Translations under genes and position numbers: made by a program
The notes under the pieces: model-generated
Seen by the model: only the letters and a program-made list of their open reading frames with translations
What the model was told of the DNA's origin: nothing
Database searches by the model: none
DNA from: an uncultured bacterium
GTDB taxonomy: Bacteria > Cyanobacteriota > Vampirovibrionia > Gastranaerophilales > Gastranaerophilaceae
Assembly (NCBI GenBank): GCA_945833895.1
Contig: CAMAGQ010000073.1
Coordinates: 1 to 8,281, forward strand
Direction of reading: 5' to 3'
DNA: 8,281 nucleotides
Shown here: positions 1-5,494 of the stretch, piece by piece
How positions within the stretch are numbered: the first letter of the stretch is position 1
How the letters are laid out: each line of letters opens with the position of its first letter

Positions 1-352
1 AAATAAAAATGTAAATTGAAACAGTACACATAATCGGCAAAATCAATTTGCCAATACCTTTTGGTAACGCTATTATCAATTGCTGAAGGTCTTTTGCTCT
101 GTCATTATCAAAGATATAAACTTTTTTGGAAAGCGTAATTGTCTTTTTTATCATGTAAATCCAAGAAGCAAAAAATCCGCAAAACATTACAAAAAGCGTT
201 ACAACTCCAAGCAGTAATTTTTTCGCATCGTCAATAGAGTTGAACGCAAAATTTACATACCAACTCAATATCGATAAAAAGATAATAAGCGGAGTAACCA
301 AAATTATACAATCGTTAGTTATTTTAAAACAATCTTTAAATAATTTTAACAT
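1..352 (-). CDS. Membrane protein of unknown function (C-terminal part beyond the window)
   Basis: An open frame starts at the ATG at 352-350 and stays open to the left edge, giving 117 visible residues and no stop. The protein begins MLKLFKDCFKITND and has a hydrophobic segment at about residues 15-33 (CIILVTPLIIFLSILSWYV). A second lies at about 45-66 (LLLGVVTLFVMFCGFFASWIYM), followed by a basic stretch (IKKTITLSKKVY). A third begins near residue 101 (KLILPIMCTVSIYIFI), so it is an integral membrane protein with at least three helices. I do not recognise the family. The start is 11 nt after the activase-like gene's stop, and a weak AGG overlapping that stop (TAGG) could be its ribosome site, so it is probably the fourth gene of the sigma-factor operon. 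The alternation of helices and short basic loops is seen; any transport or stress role would be a guess. Confidence 0.72.
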   Translation of the reverse strand, partial: MLKLFKDCFKITNDCIILVTPLIIFLSILSWYVNFAFNSIDDAKKLLLGVVTLFVMFCGFFASWIYMIKKTITLSKKVYIFDNDRAKDLQQLIIALPKGIGKLILPIMCTVSIYIFI

Positions 353-363
353 ATAACTTTAAC

Positions 364-1530
364 CTATTGTGCAGTGTTTGATGTTTCCTTTACTTCTTCT
401 TTTGCAACATTAGCGGCAACTTTTTGTTTTCTTTTTCTTCTTCTCATCAAGTCAACAAAAGCCTCAATTCTTGTGATATAACCGGCTCTACCTGTTTGCT
501 CGTCAAGGATTAACGGCAAAATCGGAATGTCGCAATTTTCTCTCATTGCAGGGAAGATGTTTTGTGACATAATTTCCGGCATGCAAGTGAACGGGCTAAG
601 GTGGATAATACCGTCGATTCCTCTTTCATCAGCATAAGCGACGTCAGATACACATTCTAAAGCATCACCGCCGATATCTCTCATCAGGTAAGGTTTTGCA
701 AGTCTATCGGCACGCTGTAAGTGAGTTTCGCCTTTTCTGAAAATTTTCGGAATTATTGCATCTTTCAAGAAACTGCTAACCGTCAAACTTCTTCTGACTT
801 CAACACCCATTCTGCCAAGTTCTTTTTCTATTCCCTGATTTGAAAACTCATCATTTACCACGTAAATTTCACCAGTAATATCAACGTGAAGAATTTCCTT
901 TTTAGGGTTAATTTCGACTTTTTTCATTTCCTCAATAACGAGTTTACGAGCCTTCCTCAAGCCGAAAATTGTGTCGTTTTCGTCTATAATTTTTAAAGCC
1001 TTTTTGTAATGTTTTTCAGCATCACCGTGTTTAACCTCTCTTGCTCTGTAGTAAGACAATAAACTTTCCAATCTGTCAAGTTCAAAAACTTTCAAAATTG
1101 CGATTATAATTGCTTTTGTGAATAATAACGGATTATTCTTGCTGCTTGCAGATTTTAGGAAGTTATAAAGCCCATTTATTCCGTCATACAACTGTAATTC
1201 AAGATATTTTGTATGATACCCCAAATCGTTTAGTGCATTTTCGATACATTTGCCGTATTCGCCAAGACGGCAACAACCCGGAGATGTAATCATAGCAACG
1301 TAATCGGCTCCGCCTTCAATCGCTTCAATGAAGTTCCCGAGGATTAATTTATAAGGCAGACAAATTGCTTCCGGTGCATGTTTTGTACCGAGTGAAAGGG
1401 CTTTTTTGCTTGTATATGGTTCTATATACGGTTCACAGCCGATAATTCTGAGTGCTGCAGCCCACGCATAACTAATTGTTCCCATGTGAGGAAATGATAT
1501 TTTTCTTTTTTGTTGTTCTTTTTTTGTCAT
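364..1530 (-). CDS. CoA-activase-related protein (COG3581-like, 2-hydroxyacyl-CoA dehydratase/activase-associated family)
   Basis: This 388-residue protein matches my memory of the COG3581 'CoA protein activase' family, which accompanies or is fused to the ASKHA-type activator of 2-hydroxyacyl-CoA dehydratases (HgdC/BcrAD type). Visible hallmarks are FPHMGTISYAWAAALRIIG near the N terminus, EAICLPYK (Cys57), a MITSPGCCRLGEYGKC block (Cys86, Cys87, Cys95), and near the C terminus RDIGGDALE followed by HLSPFTCMPEIM (Cys316) and ILDEQTGRAGYITRIEAF. The conserved cysteines suggest an iron-sulfur cluster, as in dehydratase subunits. The last 25 or so residues are a charged tail (RRRKRKQK, then E/K-rich) that looks non-conserved. 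The length of about 370-390 residues suits the stand-alone family. The ATG at 1530 has AGGA nine nt upstream, and this site overlaps the TAG stop of gcvPB, which favours coupled translation. No ASKHA activase or dehydratase gene is in the window, so the true substrate is unknown; members of this family are largely uncharacterised. Confidence 0.82.
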   Translation of the reverse strand: MTKKEQQKRKISFPHMGTISYAWAAALRIIGCEPYIEPYTSKKALSLGTKHAPEAICLPYKLILGNFIEAIEGGADYVAMITSPGCCRLGEYGKCIENALNDLGYHTKYLELQLYDGINGLYNFLKSASSKNNPLLFTKAIIIAILKVFELDRLESLLSYYRAREVKHGDAEKHYKKALKIIDENDTIFGLRKARKLVIEEMKKVEINPKKEILHVDITGEIYVVNDEFSNQGIEKELGRMGVEVRRSLTVSSFLKDAIIPKIFRKGETHLQRADRLAKPYLMRDIGGDALECVSDVAYADERGIDGIIHLSPFTCMPEIMSQNIFPAMRENCDIPILPLILDEQTGRAGYITRIEAFVDLMRRRKRKQKVAANVAKEEVKETSNTAQ

Positions 1531-1540
1531 TGTTCTATTC

Positions 1541-2962
1541 CTAATCTGTATATTTCAAGTCCGGATATCTTGCCGCCGTAACCTCATCAATCTTTCTGAC
1601 AGGAGTTGAGTGTGGTGCTGACAGTATTTTTTCCGGATTAGCAGAACATTCTTTTGCTATTTTTATCATAAGTTCTGCAAAATTATCTAAAACTTCTTTG
1701 TTTTCTGATTCCGTCGGTTCAATCATTATTGCTTCGTGTACGATTAACGGAAAGTAAACCGTTGGCGGATGTGCGTTCCCGTCCATCAGTGCTTTTGCAA
1801 TATTTAGTGTTGAAACGCCGTTTTCATGTTTTTGTTTTTCGCCTGTTATTACAAATTCGTGCATACAAGGTTCATCGTACGGCAAATCGTAGTATTTTTT
1901 TAACTTTTCTTTAAGGTAATTTGCGTTTAGGACGGCATTTTCAGATGCTTTTTTCAAATTCTTGCCCATCATCAAAATGTACGCATAAGCCCTTACCAAA
2001 ACCGAAAAGTTCCCGCAAAAATCTTTCACACTGCCGATAGAGTGCTTAATATTATAATTTCTGTAATATTTTTCTCCGTCAAATTCGATAACAGGTGACG
2101 GCAAATAATCTTTCAACTTTTCAACAACCGCAACAGGTCCTGCCCCAGGACCTCCGCCGCCGTGCGGAGTTGCAAAAGTTTTGTGAAGATTCAGGTGGAC
2201 AACGTCAAAGCCCATTAGTTTCGGGTTTGTGTAGCCCATAATAGCGTTGAAATTCGCCCCGTCATAATATAGCAGCGAACCGTTTTCGTGCATAAGTTTT
2301 GAAATTTCTTCAACCTGTTCTTCAAAAATTCCCAAAGTATTAGGATTTGTCATCATAATTGCAGCGACATCAGAATTTAAAACTGATTTTAACGCTTCAA
2401 TATCGACTTGACCTTTTTCGTTTGATTTAATTTCAACGATTTCAAAACCGCTCATCTTGGCACTTGCAGGGTTTGTGCCGTGAGCGGAATCAGGGATGAT
2501 AACTTTTGTTCTTTTTTCTCCGATTGTATCAAAATACTTTTTGACAATCATCATGCCTGTCATTTCGCCGTGAGCACCTGCCGAAGGCTGTAAGGTTATA
2601 GCGTCCATGCCTGTAACTTCTAAAAGTGCCTCTTGCAATTTGTGCATCAATTCCAACGACCCTTGAGCCAAATCATCATCTACAGACGGATGAATATTAA
2701 ACCCTTCCAAAGATGCAAGCAATTCATTAACCTTAGGATTGTATTTCATGGTGCAAGAACCAAGCGGATAAAAACCTTTTTCTATACAAAAATTAAGGTC
2801 GGAAAGTTCTTTGTAGTGTCGCATTACGTCTAATTCGCTTACTTGCGGTAATCCGATATTACCTTTGCGAACCAATTCTGACGGAAGGAAATTCGTATCA
2901 AGTTTTTTGTCTGTTATATTGATTCCGTCATTTCCGTTAGTTTTTTCAAATATTGTTTTCAT
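1541..2962 (-). CDS. gcvPB: Glycine dehydrogenase (decarboxylating) subunit 2, P-protein beta
   Basis: This is the PLP-binding subunit of the split P-protein of the glycine cleavage system. With GcvPA it decarboxylates glycine and passes the aminomethyl group to the lipoyl arm of the H-protein in the cytoplasm. At 473 residues it has the normal length for the split beta subunit. Motifs seen: FYPLGSCTMKYNP (residues 65-76), LQPSAGAHGEM (124-134), DSAHGTNPASA (158-168), YYDGANFNA (232-240) and the PLP site HLNLHKTFATPHGGGGPGAG, with Lys261 as the expected Schiff-base lysine; the C-terminal half carries HPPTVYFPL and MIEPTESE. The start is the ATG at 2962, three nt after the sigma-factor stop, with AGGGGA inside the end of that upstream gene, so translation is probably coupled. 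The partners gcvPA, gcvT and gcvH are not in the window although they are usually adjacent. All catalytic blocks look intact, so this is not a pseudogene. Confidence 0.96.
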   Translation of the reverse strand: MKTIFEKTNGNDGINITDKKLDTNFLPSELVRKGNIGLPQVSELDVMRHYKELSDLNFCIEKGFYPLGSCTMKYNPKVNELLASLEGFNIHPSVDDDLAQGSLELMHKLQEALLEVTGMDAITLQPSAGAHGEMTGMMIVKKYFDTIGEKRTKVIIPDSAHGTNPASAKMSGFEIVEIKSNEKGQVDIEALKSVLNSDVAAIMMTNPNTLGIFEEQVEEISKLMHENGSLLYYDGANFNAIMGYTNPKLMGFDVVHLNLHKTFATPHGGGGPGAGPVAVVEKLKDYLPSPVIEFDGEKYYRNYNIKHSIGSVKDFCGNFSVLVRAYAYILMMGKNLKKASENAVLNANYLKEKLKKYYDLPYDEPCMHEFVITGEKQKHENGVSTLNIAKALMDGNAHPPTVYFPLIVHEAIMIEPTESENKEVLDNFAELMIKIAKECSANPEKILSAPHSTPVRKIDEVTAARYPDLKYTD

Positions 2963-2965
2963 CCC

Positions 2966-3589
2966 TTATATAATCCCCTGTTTTGCCAAATCTTTCTTTA
3001 TTCTGTCTAATCCTGTCTGTATAATCCTTGAAATTCTTGATTGTGAAATATTATACTCTATTGCAATTTCACGTAATTTTTTATCTTGAAAGAATTTACA
3101 CTCAATAAATTCACGTTCTCTAGGGGGCAGTTTTTTAATTGCTTCAATGATTTCCGTTCTCAGTTCAGAAAATTCGATTGTTTCTTCGGGAGTTTTGTCC
3201 TTTGATTTGAACTGTGCCGGAATTTCAGAGTCTTGAAGTTCGTCAATTGATAAAATATTTTTATAAACTTCCGCTCTCAACTCAACTTCGTTAGTCATTT
3301 CATCTTCTTCGGAGAGTTGTTGTTTATTTTTGAACGAGTACCATTTGTAACGTCTTCTGACTTCGTTTCGAATCGCCCATTTTATTGCGGTTGTAAGGTA
3401 TGAATTGTTATAACTTTCAGGTTTCCCTGCTTTAAACAGTATGTATAATGCGTGAGTACCGATATTCATCAACTCTTCCAGTTCTATTAGGTGAGAATTG
3501 GAAAATTTTTGATATTCTACTTTCGCTATTATTTCAATTAAATCCTTATATTTTTTTAATTTTATATTATCTTCAACCGACATTACCAT
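2966..3589 (-). CDS. Sigma-70 family RNA polymerase sigma factor (small alternative sigma factor)
   Basis: This 207-residue protein has the two core sigma domains. Residues 20-83 resemble region 2 (EELMNIGTHALY, then YLTTAIKWAIRNEVRRR, the core-binding and -10-recognition helices). Residues 140-203 are a clear region 4: IKKLPPREREFIECKFF, then a helix-turn-helix LREIAIEYNISQSRISRII that would read the -35 element. The 55 or so residues between are acidic and polar, and I cannot recognise a good region 3. There is no region 1.1. The size and the region-4 sequence resemble the FliA/SigB/SigF group more than ECF factors, but the subgroup is not certain. The chosen ATG at 3589 has AGGA six nt upstream (TAGGATTTGTTATG); an in-frame ATG at 3583 would give a two-residue shorter protein with poorer spacing. 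It is the first gene of a tight minus-strand set with gcvPB, the activase-like gene and a membrane protein. No anti-sigma factor is visible nearby. Confidence 0.9.
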   Translation of the reverse strand: MVMSVEDNIKLKKYKDLIEIIAKVEYQKFSNSHLIELEELMNIGTHALYILFKAGKPESYNNSYLTTAIKWAIRNEVRRRYKWYSFKNKQQLSEEDEMTNEVELRAEVYKNILSIDELQDSEIPAQFKSKDKTPEETIEFSELRTEIIEAIKKLPPREREFIECKFFQDKKLREIAIEYNISQSRISRIIQTGLDRIKKDLAKQGII

Positions 3590-3708
3590 AACAAATCCTA
3601 ATGAAAGTTATTATATTTACAATACAATAATATCAGAAAAACTCCTAGATTACCAGCGGATGTAATTTTCCTTAACAATTATTATAGTTTTCGAAAAGGA
3701 GGATTTCA
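3590..3708. promoter_or_regulatory. Divergent intergenic region between the sigma-factor and universal stress protein genes
   Basis: These 119 bp separate two divergently read genes and must hold both promoters. On the minus strand a perfect TATAAT lies at 3615-3610, about 20 bp before the sigma-factor ATG and just before its AGGA ribosome site; the best -35 at 17 bp (TTCTGA) is poor, so an activator or a different sigma factor may be involved. On the plus strand TATAGT at 3683-3688 could be a -10 box for the stress-protein gene, but no good -35 stands at 16-18 bp. I see no strong inverted repeat or riboswitch fold. The boxes are read by eye and are weak in an AT-rich background. Confidence 0.4.
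3694..3703 (+). promoter_or_regulatory. Strong Shine-Dalgarno sequence of the universal stress protein gene
   Basis: AAAAGGAGGA ends five nt before the ATG at 3709. It is the strongest ribosome-binding site in the window, nearly a full complement of the 16S rRNA 3' end, and it fixes the start codon. It also contrasts with dnaX, which has no such site. Confidence 0.85.
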
Positions 3709-4563
3709 ATGAGAATTTTATTTTGTACTGACGGGTCAAATATCAGTTTTAATGCGATAAAAAACTTTGTTAACTGGTCAAAAGAAGCGGTTGTTGATAT
3801 TTTATGCGTTATAGATTGGAGTTTTCTGCCCGATTCAGTGTCTGTAGAAAATAGTGATTTTGCACTTCAGTGTACAAATTCGGCAGACAGTATTTTAAAT
3901 ATTGCCGAATCAAAACTCACTTCTTATGGAATTAAAACGGGCGAAAAGTTAAAATTATGCGGTTCTGTTGTGGATAGTATTTTAGAGGTTTGCGAAAAGA
4001 CACCTTATGATTTTATCGTAATGGGTTCTCACGGTAAAAAAGGCATGCAAAAGTGGCTTGGTTCGGTTTCTCAAGAGATTGCGGAGGCTGTCGAAATTCC
4101 TGTTTATATTTCAAAAGAAGCGAATAAACAGAAAGATGTTTTGTTTGCCGTTGATAATTCTGACATAAGCGATGCCGTTGTAGAAAAGGCGATTGATTCG
4201 TTTGATTTTTCTAATAAAAATATTCACCTTATCACGGTTTACGAAACGCCCGATTTCCTTTTCCTTGAAGGGAATATCGATTCCGATTGGATTTTAGACG
4301 TTCAGAAAAAGCAAGAAACAGCATCTTACCTTTTGTTAAATCGTTTTGAAAGAATTTTTCAATCAAATGGTATTGAAGTTTTTCAAAAAGATATACTGCA
4401 AGGCGTTCCTGCTTCTGAAATTATCAAATATTCAAAAAATAAAAATATCGATTTGATTATTTGCGGTAATAAAAATCACAAAAGACTTTCAAAATTTTTA
4501 CTCGGATCAGTCAGCCTGAGAGTTCTTGAAAATTCGACCTCCGATGTTTTAATCTTCAAGTAA
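3709..4563 (+). CDS. Universal stress protein with two tandem UspA domains
   Basis: This 284-residue cytoplasmic protein is a tandem duplication of the UspA nucleotide-binding fold. Domain 1 (about 1-136) opens RILFCTDGS, with Asp8 at the expected nucleotide-binding position, and carries GSHGKKGMQKWLGSVS at 106-121, a variant of the G-x2-G-x9-G-S/T ATP motif with eight rather than nine residues before the final Gly. Domain 2 (about 142-284) opens VLFAVDNS (Asp149) and has GNKNHKRLSKFLLGSVS at 253-269, where the second Gly is replaced by Asn256. ATP binding is therefore plausible but altered in both halves. Two-domain Usp proteins are common and usually linked to stress or energy limitation; no specific role is visible. 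It is apparently monocistronic, divergent from the sigma-factor operon, and its 3' end overlaps the oppositely oriented LD-carboxypeptidase gene by 15 bp. Confidence 0.92.
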   Translation: MRILFCTDGSNISFNAIKNFVNWSKEAVVDILCVIDWSFLPDSVSVENSDFALQCTNSADSILNIAESKLTSYGIKTGEKLKLCGSVVDSILEVCEKTPYDFIVMGSHGKKGMQKWLGSVSQEIAEAVEIPVYISKEANKQKDVLFAVDNSDISDAVVEKAIDSFDFSNKNIHLITVYETPDFLFLEGNIDSDWILDVQKKQETASYLLLNRFERIFQSNGIEVFQKDILQGVPASEIIKYSKNKNIDLIICGNKNHKRLSKFLLGSVSLRVLENSTSDVLIFK

Positions 4564-5451
4564 ATAATCTGATATTTTTAAAGAGGAACTTGACAATTCG
4601 CCCCAACCGCCGACAGGAACTGTTGCTTTTTGCGGGGAGTGACTTATCGGATAATCGGTCACAATCGGAACATTTAAGTCAGATTTGATTTCATCAAGAA
4701 GATTCTTGAAATATTCCAAATTATCAAGTCCGCTAAATTCTCCGCAAACTATTGCAGCAACGTTGTTTCTGAATTTTTCAATATTAAGAAGCTGCGTAAA
4801 ATATCTGTCAATTTTATAAGTTGGTTCGTTTACGTCCTCTGCGAAAAATATAAATTTCTCATCTGGAATAAAATCCACACCGCAAAGACTTGCAAGTGTT
4901 GAAAGGTTTCCGCCGAACAACCTTGACTGAACTGGAGCAAAATTTTGACTGTTTTCTTTTCTTGGTTTTATTTCAATACAATCAGATGTTAACGCTTTCC
5001 AAAAAGATTTTTCAGTAAATTTGTTTGTTTCTTTTGCAAAATCGCTTTGCACCATTGGACCTGAAAAAGTTACAAGTCCGCATTTTTTGTAAAACATTGC
5101 ATTCAAAATTGTAATATCAGAATATCCGCAGAAAATTTTCGGATTATTTTTAATTATTGAGTAATCTATTTTATTTAAAAGCCGCAAAGCACCGTAACCG
5201 CCACGTGCACAGATTATTGCGTTGATATTTTTATCAAGAAATGCGTTGTGAATATCTTCAAGTCTTTCCTCATCCGTTCCCGCAAGTTCGTTATGTAACT
5301 TTTGAATATTTGAACCTAATACAACCTTAAAATTTTTGTTTTCAAAGTATTTGACTGCCTGTTTGATTTTTTCAAAATCGACTTCGCCTGAAGTTGCAAT
5401 AATAGCAATGGTATCGCCCTCTTTTAATTTTTTAGGTTTAATTAAGTTCAT
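4549..5451 (-). CDS. ldcA: Muramoyltetrapeptide LD-carboxypeptidase (peptidase family S66)
   Basis: The enzyme removes the terminal D-Ala from muropeptide tetrapeptides during peptidoglycan recycling, normally in the cytoplasm. The family is recognised by LKEGDTIAIIATSG at the N terminus, AIICARGGYGALRLL, the nucleophile motif FCGYSDIT (Ser111 counted from the ATG used here), FAEDVNEPTYKIDR (Glu205 the likely second triad residue) and ISHSPQKATVPVGG (His271). All three parts of the Ser-Glu-His triad are present, and 300 residues is a normal length. No signal peptide is seen. I use the ATG at 5451 rather than the in-frame GTG at 5457: the AAAGGAG ribosome site ends on the first base of that GTG, leaving five nt to the ATG but no spacing for the GTG. 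The gene is divergent from dnaX, with 43 bp between the starts, and its 3' end overlaps the stress-protein gene. S66 also includes microcin-immunity MccF proteins, but nothing here suggests that role. Confidence 0.92.
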   Translation of the reverse strand: MNLIKPKKLKEGDTIAIIATSGEVDFEKIKQAVKYFENKNFKVVLGSNIQKLHNELAGTDEERLEDIHNAFLDKNINAIICARGGYGALRLLNKIDYSIIKNNPKIFCGYSDITILNAMFYKKCGLVTFSGPMVQSDFAKETNKFTEKSFWKALTSDCIEIKPRKENSQNFAPVQSRLFGGNLSTLASLCGVDFIPDEKFIFFAEDVNEPTYKIDRYFTQLLNIEKFRNNVAAIVCGEFSGLDNLEYFKNLLDEIKSDLNVPIVTDYPISHSPQKATVPVGGWGELSSSSLKISDYLLED

Positions 5452-5494
5452 AAACACTCCTTTTTAAATTATTATTTGTTATAATCATTTTATC
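5452..5494. promoter_or_regulatory. Compact divergent promoter region between ldcA and dnaX
   Basis: Only 43 bp separate the two start codons. On the plus strand TGTTATAAT at 5477-5485 is a perfect extended -10 (TGn plus TATAAT); the -35 position (CTCCTT at 17 bp) does not match, as is usual for extended -10 promoters. The predicted first base falls at about 5492-5495, at or next to the dnaX ATG. On the minus strand the AAAGGAG ribosome site of ldcA lies at 5463-5457, and TATAAC at 5483-5478, overlapping the dnaX -10, is a possible -10 box for ldcA with a weak -35 (TTCTTA at 16 bp). If both are used, the two polymerases would compete for the same DNA. Confidence 0.6.

Noticed and set aside
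1729..1914. Plus-strand open frame of 61 codons inside gcvPB, and similar frames at 2633-2833 and 2865-3089.
   Set aside because: They are antisense to strongly conserved coding sequence, have no ribosome site that I can see and no recognisable protein features.
3590..3708. Riboswitch (for example a glycine riboswitch) upstream of the sigma-gcvPB operon.
   Set aside because: The leader between the likely -10 box and the start is too short (about 14 nt) and shows no conserved fold.
5455..5457. GTG start for the LD-carboxypeptidase, six nt upstream of the ATG.
   Set aside because: It overlaps the last base of the AAAGGAG ribosome site, so there is no spacing; the ATG at 5451 has five nt.
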